Shown: positions 1 to 13,253, numbered from the stretch's first letter. The stretch: DNA of 64,000 nt from Periconia sp. R9002 (GCA_023627715.1 JAMAHW010000094.1:62001-126000); one strand, 5' to 3'. Notes: a model not told the origin generated them from the letters alone. Translations and numbers: made by a program.

Positions 1-253
1 CGTGATTTCATTTACACATTATGTCCCGATCTTTGCGCAAAGCAGCGGCCCTTAACAGCCAGGCAAGATTTTCATCATCTATGCGTTCCTACATACACAA
101 ACATCTCAAATCATCCCTTTCCACCCTCTCCTTCGGGCCAAAACGTACCACGAACAGAGACGATACAGGAAAGCGGACGACGAGCGGCGTGTGGGGGTAT
201 ATGGAAAAAGCCGCTTTCAAAACAACAACAAATCGGCGCGAAAAAAAGCGCAT

Positions 254-2211
254 CTAGAACAACCACGATACCCAGCGCTTGTAGAAGCTGTTCGGGGGCT
301 TGTTGGCGTTCTTGATGGCCTGGTGAGCGAGGAAAGCCTCCTCCTCGCGATCGATCTCGTCTTTACCCGTGTAGAAGTCGGCCTCGTGCGGCTTGACGCC
401 CTTGCAGCGCGTCACGAGCTTGTATCCGGCAATGCAGAGGAGGTAGACGGGGATACCGAGGTAACCGGTAACGAAGTTCTGCGCGAAATGGTTAGATTAG
501 GAAAAAATATCGAGGGAATGTGACCACTGAAGTTCTGGATTGAACTTGGGGGGCGGGGTAGGGAATGATGTTTACTTACAGGCATATCGAAAGTTCCGTA
601 GGTCTTGGGGGACTTGATGAAGACGTTGAAGTTCTTCGTCACGGCGATCAAGCAGCAGAAGAAGAGCGCAACGATAGATCCCCACATGCCGAACGGCGCA
701 ACGTACGGCATCATCTCATCGGTAATGCCCTGAGCCTTGCGGGCTCTCACGAAATAGATGTGGGTGGTAAGCAGCGAGATCCAAGCCATGAGACCGAAGA
801 TGGTGGTCAAGTTGACAAAGTAGCCGAAAACCTTGCCGGAATCCTGGGCGGCGTTCATGAAAGCACTGCAGCAGAATATGGCAGAGATGGCCAGGGCAGG
901 GACGGGGACACCGCGCTTGTTGGTCCAGCGGAAAATCTTGGGCGCATGACCACGCTCAGCGAGACCGTACATGGTACGCGAGGCAATGTACAGATCCGAG
1001 TTGGAAGCGCTGAAGGTGAACATCAATATGCATGCATTGAGAATGTGGTCGAGATACTTGATGTTTGCGATCTTGATAGCCAGCACGAAAGGCGAAGCGG
1101 CGGCACTGGTGGCCTGCTTGTTGGCGCTGAGGAGCCTTGGGTGGTTGTAGGGAATCAGCATGCCCAAGAAGAATACGCTGAGAACGTAGAAGAACAAGAT
1201 CCGGTAAAAGGTAAGCTTGATGGCGCGAGGAATCGTCTTGCGGGGATTTTGGGCTTCGCCAACCGTAACACCAATGAGTTCGGTTCCCAGGTAAGCGAAA
1301 ACAGCGTTGACGAACGAAGACCAGAAGCCAGCGAACCGGGCGGTCGAACCGTTGCCTGTTCCAGGGTACGGCGCAAACGCTCCTGGATTTTTGTAATATT
1401 TGAACCCCGTTGCAGGGCCTGGACCAGCACCCACAGCAAGGAGGAAAGACAAGAAGATGACACCAACCTTTGCATGCATGTTAGAGTCAAACGATGGTGC
1501 TTTGGCGATTAGCAAGCGGAAAGTAACTTACGATGACGACGACCTTGAAGGAGCTGAGCAAAAACTCAAGCTCACCAAAGAATTTGATACCGAAATAGTT
1601 GACGGCGCAGATGACGACCAGGAATATGGCAATCCAGACTCCAGGATTCACTTTGTCGGCCTTGATCCAGTAGGAGATGATGAGAGCGGATGCGGTCAGC
1701 TGATTGGGCGTTGTGATGATGTATTTGCACCAGTAGGTCCATCCAAGCGCAAAACCGAGGGCAGGGTCGCAGAAGCGGGAGGCATAGCCCGAGAAACCGG
1801 AGGCGTGGGGAAGCCAAGCGGCCATTTCGCCCAGACCGCACATGACGACGTAAACCAAGAGACCGACGAGAGTGTAGGAGATGAGGATAGACGCGGGGCT
1901 GTCATGGAGCTGTCAGCCATGTTTACGAGCATCAAGATGTATATTATTATTTCTATTGGCACATACCCAGATTGCTGCAAAGCTTTGCCGGTTCCCACGA
2001 TCAGACCGGTTCCAATGGCACCTCCGATGGCAATCATGGTGATGTGCCTGGACTTGAGACCACGGTGCAGATGCTGGTTGTCGGCATACTCGACGACGCC
2101 GTCGTTGTCGACATGAGGCTCTGCGTGCACGCCCGTGTGAAAGTCGGCGCCCTTCTCAGCGTGAGCTCCATCCGAGCCCGAGGAGCCCGAGGTCCTCTGG
2201 GTGATAGCCAT
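254..2211 (-). CDS. General amino acid permease (yeast AAT/YAT family)
   Basis: Proton-coupled amino acid uptake carrier of the plasma membrane (APC superfamily, yeast amino acid transporter branch). Four exons: 2211-1967, 1898-1532, 1467-580 and 478-254, giving about 574 aa. All three introns (68, 64 and 101 bp) have GTATGT or GTAAGT donors. The start is the first ATG followed by a hydrophilic, charged N-tail of about 50 residues. The hallmark GGAIGTGLIVGTG of TM1 is present, and joining exons 1 and 2 restores the family motif QQSGPASILISY. The rest is hydrophobic with about 12 membrane spans, and the middle region carries GTELIGVTVGEAQNPRK as in Gap1-type permeases. The C-tail ends in an aromatic/basic motif before TAG. 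Family assignment is firm; substrate range cannot be read from sequence. Confidence 0.93.
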
Positions 2212-3681
2212 TGGTTCTTGAGTACAGAGACGGTTGGCAGGCGGATACGAGGGCAAAGGGAAGGGGAGAAGGCTTGGGCCAGCGGAAGAGGGCAGGCTTG
2301 AGGATATTTAAGGCGGGGGCACAAGCTTGGGAGCTGATAACAAGCTGGCCAGGCGCAACCGCTGTTGGCCGTGTCGAGGTACCAAGAACCGGGCCAAGAA
2401 ATGTGGCGACGGTTGCGGAGGATGAGCAGAACAGCGGAATGATATTGGCATCCAACTAAACCACACGCGCGACGAGCTGTGTTGGTCATGGGCGAGGTGA
2501 ATGGTCGCGCACCGTATGCGACGACAGAAGGCACACTTGACCTTTGGCCTTTGTCCCAGGCAGCGTCGCGCACTCAGCCATGTACTTGGGTTGCAGCATC
2601 ACGACCAAGGCAGACTTGAAGGTGCTGGAACTATCGTGTGCGACCGAAGCGGAGTAGGCAAACAAGCGCGTGCACCGCAACCACGGCTCCACCAAAGGAA
2701 GGCGCCATGCGAGCCTGTGCGCTTGGTTTGCTTCTCCCTCCGTGCGTGACAACCCCAGACTGACCGGAGAGTGGCCCGGTCAGTCTGGGAGCTTCCTAAA
2801 CAGGCAAGGCGCCTCCGCCCCTACACGAGCTGCCAAGACTTTGCCAGATAACCAACGCTTGGGATCTTTTCTAGAAAACCCGACTGAAAGCGCACCTTGC
2901 TTGCTCTGCTGCACTGCACCACAACGACATCATGACATGATGCCCAAAAGGCAAATGTACAGCACAGCTGGAGGCCTGCGCCGCACCACAAGACCGCCTA
3001 GATCCATTAGTCCATCCTTACCAAGCTCACACAGGATGCTCAGCATGTACCTATTGCAGCAACACTGTCACAGTACGGCACTGTAGTAATACACCATCAG
3101 ATAGCGCCCACGGAACTAGGGGACCATGTGCGTGGCTTGAAAAACCAGCGGGGTGGCCGATGTACCCTCATCTAGCCATCTTCCTCCTTTGAGGTACAAC
3201 TGCACATGCAGCCTTCAGATTCCATGCATCGTGCAGCAGTAGACGGCATCCGGCTAGCAACAACAAGTCATGCCCTAGCAGCCGGAGCGATTGGCGTGGT
3301 AAAGAAGGGGGAAAACAACGAAGCCGTGGTATTGGGTGGTGAAAGCGTGTGGTCATGGTGAGATCGTTATCTCTGTCCTACGCCCAAAGCGTGCAAGCGC
3401 CCTTTTCCCTCAGAATCCGTCTACATGTATCCACCCTAGTCGCGATAACCGTTCAATGCACATTCACGCCAACAAAAATAACACCCAAAAATCATTTTAC
3501 GCGCTGCTACCATGCCTGCCACGCGACAGTCTGCGGCCCTAGGGCGATAACAAAATCCTCCTTCGGCCTTTGTTCTGTACCTACCTACTCCAACACCGTG
3601 CCAATCCTCATGTAGGTATCATCTCATCAACCTCTCTTTTTACTCCTTTAACTCATTGCCCCCCTTTTCATCTCTTCCCGC
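2212..3681. other. Intergenic region, 5' flank of the permease
   Basis: About 1.5 kb with no credible coding region; short open frames on both strands lack start context and family resemblance. It is the upstream flank of the minus-strand permease and the 3' flank of the monooxygenase. GATA-type hexamers occur at about 2334-2339 and 2845-2850, which could bind the nitrogen regulator AreA. Confidence 0.6.
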
Positions 3682-5578
3682 CTAGTCTCCCCCACGTACA
3701 ACATAGCTTTCGTCCAATGTAAAGCCACCCAAGATGTCCTTAAGCTGGGTATCGTACGACGGCTGCACGTCGCGGCCTTGTTCATCCAGGCACCCCAAGT
3801 AGTTGGTGATATCGCGTCCGTCGAACTCGCGCTTCTCGAACCCATTGCCTAGGAACGCAAACATATTTGTGTCCCAGTACTCCATCTCGTAGTCCTCCCA
3901 CCGCACACTCTCCATCATCTTGAGGAAATGCAGGCGACTACCCGGCCAAATCGGTACTTGTCCGTCTATCTTGCCTTGCTTGAACCAACTGGAGCAGGGG
4001 GACGTCCAGGCTGTGCGTTTCAAGAACAGGTCCGCGTGCTGCCGAAATTGGAGCGATGGTCCCATTTTGGGTGTCATGGATTTGATGTGCTCGACTTGAA
4101 GTTTATTGATAGCCGAAAATATATAGCGCGTCCATTGCTCGACCAAAGGCATAAAAGAACCGTGTGCCAGGGGACCGTACGGCCCGCAGTAAGTGAAGGT
4201 GTTGGGAAAACACGGTACACCGACGCTGAGGTAAGATGTTACTCCGTGATCAGGGCCCCAAAAGTCTTTGAGGTCGACACCATTCGCAATAAACGGAAAA
4301 CGAGGCAGCCATGACGTATCGAAACCGGTCGCGCAAATGATCACGTCTACCTCATAGCTCTTTCCCGTGTGATCCACGAAACCCGTCTCGTTTATGGACC
4401 GGATGGAATCTGTGAAAACGGTAACATTGTCAGCTGTAAGTGCTTCAAGATACCCTGGGGCAGGCGTCGGTCGTCTACATCCAGGATTGAAATCTTTCGG
4501 TATGATCTTGTCGACGAGATGGGGTTCGTTGTTGAGCTTCTGGCGCATGTCGTCAAACGAGAACTGTCGGGCTTTTCGGGCTTCTTCGCTGCCTTTGAGT
4601 ATGAATTTGAACCGCTGGTTCAACTCGTTCTCAATCTGCTTGCGATACTCGAGGTATTTCTTTGGATTTTGCTCCAAGTATTCTAGCTGCTCCTTACTGT
4701 CTGCTCAGTGTTAACACACGGAATAGTCTTTCCCGCTAGCTTGCTGGTGACTTACAGCGAAAATTGGCACCATTCTTACCAGCCCATGTTTGTGCAAACC
4801 CCGCCGTGATCCAAATAGGTGATCTAATCCAGTGGAAGAGGTGTCCAACTTTCCTCTGCATGGCGGCAACAATCTGGACGCCGCTACTCCCAGCCCCGAT
4901 CACCGCGACCTTTTTCCCAGAGAGCTCGTACCCTTCTTCATAGTTCGCTGAGTGCAAGAGTTTCCCCTTGAATTCCTTGAGACCGGGGATATTGGGCCAT
5001 TTCCAATGGTTAAGCACACCACCGGCGTTGATGAAGAATTCGGCACTGTCTTTAATCACTTCCGAAGTTGCCAGGTTACGGATCTCCAGACGCCACAGAC
5101 CCGCCGAGGAGTCCCACTCAGCACGTTCAATCCGATGCTGCAGCTTGATGTACTTTCTAATGAAGTCGTTCTCTCGCTCGATGTCCTTGAGATATTCCCA
5201 TATTTCGGGGGCGTACGAATAGTAATGCGACCATAGCTTGATCTTCCAAGTAAATTGATAATTGACCGAAGGAATATCGCAAGCACACCCGGGATACCGA
5301 TTCTCCAGCCACGTACCGCCGACATCATGGTTCTTCTCGTAGCAGACAATCTCGAGGTTCTCCATTTCCTCTTCGGCCTTCTTGAAAAAGTTGAGCGATG
5401 AGGCACCAGCCCCCATCAAGATGACCTTGACTTTTCGTTTCGTACCCATCGGCTCTTCTCGGATGCGGTATCCATACTGGTCTGTCTCTGGGGCAGGCTG
5501 ATCACGAATATTCCCATTCTGGTCCGCTGCTGTACTTGAAGCCGCGTAGTTGGATGGTGGTTCCGATTGAATGCCCAT
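3682..5578 (-). CDS. FAD/NADPH-dependent Baeyer-Villiger-type monooxygenase
   Basis: Flavin monooxygenase predicted to insert oxygen into a ketone or aldehyde using NADPH and O2. Two exons, 5578-4756 and 4700-3682, joined by a 55-bp GTAAGT intron; about 613 aa. The spliced junction reads ANFRYSKEQLEYLEQ. The start at 5578 (MGIQSEPP) is the first ATG of the frame. The first dinucleotide fold (GAGASS) is at residues 56-61, followed by GGTWLENRYPG. A Baeyer-Villiger-like FKGKLLHS element lies near residue 205, the second Rossmann motif (GAGSSG) near 228, and the CATGFDTSW motif in the second half. The family is common in fungal secondary metabolism, but no synthase or other pathway gene is adjacent, so the substrate is unknown. 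Confidence 0.9.
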
Positions 5579-7224
5579 GATGAATAATGTACACAAAGCC
5601 GTTACAGAAATCTACGATGACTTTTCGAGTGGGAAATCAGGAGGAACTGACGAGGATACTACACATTAAATGGCGATTTCAGCATCAGTCAGGTCGGATA
5701 TAAGTAAGGAGTGTGCGACGACTCCTCATCCTTTTCCGCCACATAACCTAGGTAGTTCCTCTGCAAAGCGGGGTAAACCCAGGTTGTATACGCGGATATA
5801 CATGCACTTGATGGCCTTCTGGCAATTGGTAGGCACCTGCAAGTCGAAAAGGGCTACCAATAATCGCCTTCATGTAGCTGAGAAAGTGGTACATGGCGGT
5901 AGTCAAATCAAAGTCGAATCCGTCAGCACTTCGAATAAGCTTTAGCAGCGGGGGCCCCTGTGGGGTGTTGTAAATGGAGTGACGGGGTTGCTGGCGTGTG
6001 ATGTCGCATGACCTTTAGCTGAGATCAGCGTTATTCGATCGAAGCATTTGTTTAGGCATGTCATAAGATTGTAGATGGGGATACCTATGATGGGTGGTTC
6101 CATCTGTTTCCCAGTGCGATGGAAGGATTCCATGTTCGGCCGGGGTGTTGCATGCGCTGGGGCCTTGGGAGCAGAGACATTCGAAGCGTGAACTGGAATT
6201 TTCAAACAACGGCATCAAATAAATCCCCTCCCCTCTGATGCATGACTTCCGTCTTTTCAAGAGTTAGCAGACAGCTGCCATTCTCCTGCATGTCACTGGA
6301 CGATATGGCGTGGGTAAAAAGGAAGGTATCAAATGCAGGAGGTGTTTTCTGTGAGGTCGGACATGGTTGGGGGCTGGTGTCGGAGGCTCAGCCGGGCGAG
6401 ATTCGGAAGTTAGATCCGCCCGAGCTGAAAGCATTTGATAGCCAGAGACGTCTTAGACACACACTCGGAGGGCCAGCGACAATGGTATTGTAGGGTAGCT
6501 ATGTGCATATTCGGAATCAAGAATAACTACTTCAGTATCAATACATACACATGTAGACGTTAGGGGAAATTAGCCGGCAGGGACGTCTTGTAGAGTGGGT
6601 TGATTATTACTGGGCTTGGTTAGCACCTGGGCCCGATTGCGTGCAAAAGTATGCCGCCCAAGACTCATCCATCATATTCGCCCGAACGCACTTGCTTTCA
6701 GCGGAGCCGAATACCCTACCTACAACCCTACTTCACACACTACACACGACCATCCATCGCGACGACGTGCTCCTCGTCTTTTACGTCTCCTTCTCTTTGC
6801 CGGCCTGCGCACTTCAATTCTTATCCGCTTTACACCAGCAGCGTGCTGTTCTGCCCAGTTTCTCGCCAGCACCCCGCCTAACTTCGCCCAGCATTGCCAG
6901 CAGTGCGTATTATGTATTAGTCTAGTAGTGCCTACCCCGACTTCGCGAACCACCATCACTACCACCACCACCATCGCCCTGAGCTCGAGCAGCGCATACC
7001 ACCCTAACACTCCACCGACTTCACCCACATTTCTCCGAAGTCCCAGCTAGCTCGACAGCTGTGCTATCGAACCTGCCTTCCGTCTCCTTCACCCGTCTCC
7101 GCTCACTACCCCCGGCCATGCTGCCAACCCGTGCTGGCGACGCAGCCTCGTAAATGACGAAGACGACCCTCCTCTAGAAACACCAGCCCTTTACCCATCC
7201 GCCCGCCCTATTACAACCGCTGCC
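5579..7224. other. Intergenic region and CT-rich leader of the Rho GEF
   Basis: About 1.65 kb between the divergent monooxygenase (minus) and Rho GEF (plus). I see no gene in 5579-6600. From about 6640 to 7224 the plus strand becomes strongly C/T-rich with CACCACC-type repeats, typical of a long fungal 5' UTR. Several short upstream ATGs lie in it (for example 6616-7050), so the GEF may carry upstream ORFs. Confidence 0.55.
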
Positions 7225-10200
7225 ATGTCCAACTACGGGAACGGCAATAGTTACTACAATCCCAACATCCCCCACTCCTCGGGCCACGGCCAGCCCCAGT
7301 ACCATTCGTCATACGACAACCCCGATGGTACAGCCGATGCCTCACATACCTATTCATACTCAGACCATTCGCGACACAATTCTTCCTCTACTCAGCCATA
7401 TGCGCCACGCCACAATGACGAGCTTTTCATCGCAGAATCCAATCCCGTCACCTCTCCCTCCAACTCCGCATACGGCGGAGGGCACCGATATCAGACACAC
7501 TCGCCCTCTCAATCGCAGGCGCAACAACAGTACAATCCTCAGAGCTACCCATCGTCGGTCGTGAGCCTGCCTAATCCACAGCACTACGGTGGTGTGGCCA
7601 GGAATTTTGCCCCACTTCACCAGCCCTACAACCCTGCCCTGTACGCCGACAACAATATCTCCAGCAACCAATCGAGCAACCACCCATACGGCTTCTCTCC
7701 AACCTCGCCCCAAGCCACCGCTTCTTTCCCATCACCCACCGCTCATCAGCAGGCAGCGTTTGGCCGAAATCCCTCGGTTCAACACGGTCGGGCGGGTTAT
7801 ACATCTCCGGCCCCACCACCCTTACCTGTACCTCCCACCAGCGCCCAGTCTCCCACTGATGAATGGGGTAATTATCCAAGCCGGCACTCGTCGAATGCTT
7901 CGCATGGATACCAGTCCGCCCACGCCCCGCTTCCCTCTCCTCCATCCACCACCTACAACTCGGGTTACGCCTCCCACGAGCCTGTTCACCGGTACAATTC
8001 AAGTGCAAGCCACCGTTCGAATCCGCTCCCTCCCACACCCGAGGTCCCTCAGCAGCAACCTTCGCAGCGACTGGACGCATTTGGACGAAGGCCGCTCCCA
8101 CCACCTCCGCCACCCAACGAGTCGGATAGCGACGACTACTTTGCCGCGACTCAGAATGGGCAGCCAGTCGATCAAGATGATTTGTTCGCTCAAGTCGAGA
8201 ATATGGCTGCTGGAGTGGGTAGTCTCAGTGTCCGCGTGGACCAGCCCAACGGCAATCGCTACCCTCAATCAGACATGACTGGCAGAAATGGAGGACGTAC
8301 CAACGGACATCATCTCTCGCCGGGACGTGTGGCAGACACGTATGGAAGCGATAGCGACGTCGAAGCTGCCGCCGGTCTGGCTGCACTCGCCATGGCTGAG
8401 GAGCAGGAGCAGGCCGACAATGAGCGCAGGCGGACAGGTGGTGCTGGGTTGTTTAGCAATTATGCTTCTCTACAGTCTCCACAGCTTTCCAGCGGCACAC
8501 CTCAGCGCGTGGAAGAAAGCGCCAGCGACAGCGACTACGTGCCAGTAGATGTCGGTTCCTACGGCGGCAATTTCGATCCACAATTCCATTACGGCGGAGG
8601 TCCGAATCAACTTGCATCAGGCCACAGCACATTTGACACAAGTGGCCATCCTTCCTCGACGTCCGGGTCGCAGCGCCGTTCGGAACGTTCAAATGATGAA
8701 TACGATCCAATCCACCCGTTCCCTGCCTTCTCAGCCGCTGCTCCGGTGGATACCTATGGAACAGGCGGCTTGGGAGAGCCAACTCCACGTCGCCGGAGTT
8801 ATGACGAAGGAGATGAAGTGACCCTGACCGAGCAGTCGACCGCAAATGCTGGGGAACCACCAGACATGTTCTATCATCCTGGCATGTCGACAAATCGGCC
8901 TCTACCCCCACCCCCTGCGAATAACAATAGACACCAGAGTTCCAGCTCCACTGGCTCGTACGAATATTGGCGCAATGCACAGCAATCTCCACGTACAGCA
9001 GCATACCCTACCGATCCAAATACCATGCACATGACATCCCCAACGGGCAGCACTGTTCCTAGGTCCACTTCTCTGCTACAGCACAGCAATACCCCACAAA
9101 CTGTACCGCTTCCACGGTCAAAGACGGATGCCGAACAGAACCACCGTGCCAGGCAATCTGGAAACCGCCAAACCTTCTACGGCGGTAACTTTGATAACGA
9201 TGGCAATGTTTATACACCAGGTAGCGGTGATGGAGTCGCGATAGATCTGCCTGCTTTGCCTTCCGGAAAGCGATTTAATCCCGCCAAGCTATCGACCAAA
9301 GACTTTGCAAAGTGTACTGAACCTTGGGCGCTGAGTTCCATTATCTCGTGGCTTCGACAAATGACCGAGGGTGAAAATGATCTCAAGGAGGGCCCAATTC
9401 AAGAAGGGCTGGTTGCGCTCTTCACACACAAAGTTCCCACGATGAATATTGCTGATGCCGAAACCTTGGCCAGCCGAGTGGTTGCTGAAATGTACAAAGC
9501 GGGTACTTTGGTGCATGAAGAGGAATGGCTTAAATTTTCCGCCCAAACTATGACTGGTGTCATTTATCAACTCACTGGTGCCGGATGCTACTCGCCCAAG
9601 TTACATGTCCATTCCTCCCCTGGACGTTGCTACGCCCACCATTGCCAACGGACGTTGAAGAAGATTGATTTAATGGCGACATCTGCCGCTCCTCAATCCG
9701 ATGATTGGGCTACATTCCACAAACTCAAGAAAGAGGACCTCGAGGGTGTCAGCCAGAAAGAAATTGACCGCCAGAATATCTTGCATGAGATTGTGCAGGG
9801 AGAAGTCAAATACATGCAGAGACTTGATGTGCTCCGTCACCTCTATCGTGATCGCCTGCTGGCAGCGCAGCCGCCCATTGTCCCACCCAAGAAACTAGAC
9901 AAGTTCATCAGGGACGTTTTCTCCAAGGTCGATGCCGTAAAGAAAGCCAACGAGGATCATCTGCTACCACAGATGAAATATCGACAGCAAGAGCAAGGCC
10001 CCTGGATTGTTGGATTCAGTGACATCTTCCGCGAATGGATCAGGAAAGCGAAGCAAGCATACATCGAATATTCTTCCGCATTCCCCTACGCAACATTCCT
10101 TATGCGACAGGAGAAAGACAAGAACATGCTCTTCAAAACTTTCCTCGACAATGTCCAAAAAGACCCAGCATCGTTGAGGCTGGATTGGAACAGCTTTCTG

Positions 10201-12232
10201 AAAGATCCGATCACTAGGTTGCAGCGCTACGGCCTACTGATTGAGACGGTGCTCAAGAAGTCGACGGTGGAAAATGAAGAGAAACGAAACCTTCTAATTG
10301 CCAGAGAAGAGATCAAAGCAGTGACTTTGGAATGCGATGCTCGTGTGGCGGATATGTCTCGACAAGTGGATCTAACAGACCTCCAGGCGAAGCTTATATT
10401 GCGGCCAGACATGCACCGCATCAAACTCAATCTGGACCATCTGGGTCGGGAACTCATCTTCAAGGGTGATTTGCTAAGAATGGGAGGCAATCGCTTCAAT
10501 TGGCTTGAAACGCATGCTCTCCTTTTCGACCATTATCTGGTCCTGTCGAAGACCATCAAAACGATGGAACAAGACGGTGTGACCAAGTCCGAGAAGTACG
10601 ATGTCTCACGGCTGCCCATACCTATGGACTTACTCGTGCTGGAGAGTGAGGACGATGATCCTGTGATGCGCGGTGGTGTACGAGGCATCGCTGCCGTCAA
10701 CCCCGTCACCCCCAAAAACGCTAACCTAGCCCCTGCACGGGGTGCGATAAACTCTCCTATGCCTGGTATGCTACAACACACCAACACCAACACGTCACAG
10801 AATTCAAGCGACTCAAAGAGCCTGGGCGGCAATGCCAATATCAATCTGGAGAAAAACGATGAAAAGATTATGTACCCCTTCCGTGTAAAGCATCTCGGAA
10901 AGGAAACGTACACTCTGTTTGCGCCTTCAGCAGCGAACAGAGCTGAATGGTGTGACAAGCTGATCATTGCCAAGACAAAGCATGCTGCAGCACTATTTGC
11001 CCAAAACCGAGAGCCTTTCCGGTTACGTGTCATGGCAGATTCGGCTTTCGCCTATGAGAGTGCGATGCCATCCCAGAAAAGCATCATCATCAAGGGTACG
11101 CCACTCGACCGGTCCATCGACGAAGTGGAAAAACTGTTCCAGAATACGGGACGACCAGTACCTAGCTGTCGCGCACGCGTCAACTGCGCGACTGGCTTCA
11201 CCCAACCGTATGGCAAGCAAATGGTGGCTGTTGGCACTGATATCGGCGTTTATATATCCGAATATGACAATCCTCGCGGCTGGCAAAAGGTATGTGACAT
11301 CGGACCGTTTTTTTACACGTCGACCAAACTAATTTGACCAGGCTATTCAAATACCCAAAGTAACGCAAGTTGCTGTCCTGGAGCAGTTCAGTCTCATGCT
11401 ACTAATTTCGGACAAGTCATTGATTGCGTATCATCTTGATGCTGTATGTCCCGTCGGTGGCGTAGCACCTTCGAGTGACTCTAGCCGGCGAGCACCACAA
11501 AAGCTGTCCGGTGCCCGAGACATTGGTTTCTTTGCTACAGGTGTTATGAAAGACCGCACATTGGTCTTCTACAAAAAGCGAGAGGGTCTCTCGTCCACCT
11601 TTAAAGTCCTGGAGCCTGTGTATCAAAAATCGACAGAAAAGAAGTCCAGAATATTTAGGTCCGGTCGTACAGAGTTCTTCCGCGAGTACGACGAGTTCTA
11701 CATCCCCACCGAATGCACGGGCATAAACCTCTACAACTCATCCCTTGCTATTTCGACATCTAAAGGTTTCGAAGTGCTCACTTTGGATAAGAAGCAGCCG
11801 TGGTCAGTACCAGATTTGAAGCAGCAACACGTCGCAACCATTGCGGCTCGACTCGAGGGCCAAAAGACACGGGGCATGTTCCGGCTTTCCGACCAAGAGT
11901 TCCTGCTCTGTTATGAAGACTGTGCCGTCTACGTCAACAAGCACGGCGACATCTCCCGCTCTGTCATCATGGAGTTTGAGGGTAAGGCGCTGAGCGCCGC
12001 TATGTACGGACCCTACGTTTTGCTTTTCGACCAGGATTTCGTGGAGATTCGCAATGCACAAAGCGGTCGGCTGAGACAGGTCGTCTCGGGACGGGATGTC
12101 AAGTGCCTGGACGACGGTCTCAGTGGTGGGTCCTCCCACAACCGAACTATTAAGTTGAGTCTACAGCACCCGCAGCAGGAGCGGACGCAGGTGATTGTCG
12201 AGTTGGTTCTTAATGAGGGACAGAAGGACTAG
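7225..12232 (+). CDS. rom2: Rho1 guanine nucleotide exchange factor (Rom2-type: DEP-DH-PH-CNH)
   Basis: Activates Rho1 by GDP/GTP exchange and links cell-wall stress sensors to glucan synthase and the cell-integrity MAPK pathway at the cortex. Two exons, 7225-11289 and 11342-12232, with a 52-bp intron (GTATGT...CCAG) inside the C-terminal domain; about 1651 aa. Residues 1-690 are low-complexity, rich in S/P/Q/Y/N, with a proline run near residue 295. A DEP-like segment lies at about 700-775. The DH domain starts near 849 (RQNILHEIVQGEVKYMQRL). The PH domain spans about 1074-1255 and contains a Ser/Asn-rich insert. The CNH (citron homology) domain fills roughly 1290-1640. This is the order seen in yeast Rom1/Rom2 and fission yeast Rgf proteins. 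It converges on the MFS gene. Confidence 0.94.
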
Positions 12233-12710
12233 ACTCTCTGCATACTTTTTTTCCGCGGCTTCTTAGGTTGGACATTCGAGTGTCCACGAGTATATAGAGT
12301 CATGTATATGGATTTTGATTTTCAACTACATTTTGGGGTTTTCTTGGCTGGTGAGGGGTGGGTTATTTCTTGGAGCTGGCTTACGGATTCCGTCAGACTC
12401 CAGGGACGTAGAGAGAACGAAGTGGTAAAAGTAAAGGTGGCTTTGGTGTTGTTGAAGAGGCTTTTTTCTATAGTTGATAACGACGAAGATGACTGTAGAT
12501 AATGCTGTTTTACGAGAGTGGCGAAGAGAGAGTTGTGAGGTGGAATCCGCATCCTTTGGTATGCTGTTGTTCTTTTGTTTAATGTTTTTGAAGGATACCT
12601 TTTTGTTTTTTTTGTTTCTCTAGAACAATTGCTTTGTTGGCTTCTCGTGCTCTTCTTGCGCCTTTTAAAACGGTGTATATACATGACCTCGGATGCAGGT
12701 GGTGACACTC

Positions 12711-12722
12711 AGTCACGTGACT
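12711..12722. promoter_or_regulatory. Palindromic E-box (CACGTG with symmetric flanks)
   Basis: AGTCACGTGACT is a perfect 12-bp palindrome with a CACGTG core, the binding site class of bHLH factors such as Cbf1 or Pho4 types. It lies about 480 bp past the Rho GEF stop and is not upstream of any gene I can model. Functional status is inference. Confidence 0.35.
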
Positions 12723-13068
12723 ACTTACCATTCACCATTCACCATTCACCGCACATCACTCAACAGACTATTCTTTATATAGACTAGCGTGGGCTAAGAG
12801 CAGGTATATAACTGAGTCTCCTGCCCCCCTCCAGAAACTTGGCCAGTTCAATCAATTTACTTCAACCTCGAACCTTGAACTACCTAAGTAGCTATCAACC
12901 CTCCTCCGTAAGCCGCAGCGGAGGCGCACCACCGACCATTAACAGCGATACAATATATCGTCTACGACGATCAACGAACAACGACCAAGAATTAACAGCA
13001 ACTCATTGCTAGCGAATCACCTACAACCTACACGGATAACCTATAACCGACAACCGACAAACTACAAC

Positions 13069-13154
13069 TACACATACACACATACACACATACACACATA
13101 CACACATACACACATACACACATACACACATACACACATACACACATACACACA
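13069..13154 (+). repeat. Microsatellite, unit ACACATAC (8 bp)
   Basis: About ten uninterrupted copies of an 8-bp ACACATAC unit run directly into the N gap, and ATACACA resumes at 13254. The array probably caused the assembly break, so its real length is unknown. Confidence 0.93.
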
Positions 13155-13253
13155 NNNNNNNNNNNNNNNNNNNNNNNNNNNNNNNNNNNNNNNNNNNNNN
13201 NNNNNNNNNNNNNNNNNNNNNNNNNNNNNNNNNNNNNNNNNNNNNNNNNNNNN
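13155..13253. other. Assembly gap (99 Ns)
   Basis: Ninety-nine consecutive Ns. Repeat sequence of the same type flanks both sides, so the missing sequence is at least partly microsatellite; true size is not known. Confidence 0.99.

Noticed and set aside
565..1512. 315-codon open frame on plus
   Set aside because: Exactly antisense to permease exon 3; composition (H/E/R/D-rich) is the mirror of a membrane protein.
6616..7050. 144-codon plus frame before the Rho GEF
   Set aside because: C/T-rich leader sequence; at most an upstream ORF of the GEF mRNA.
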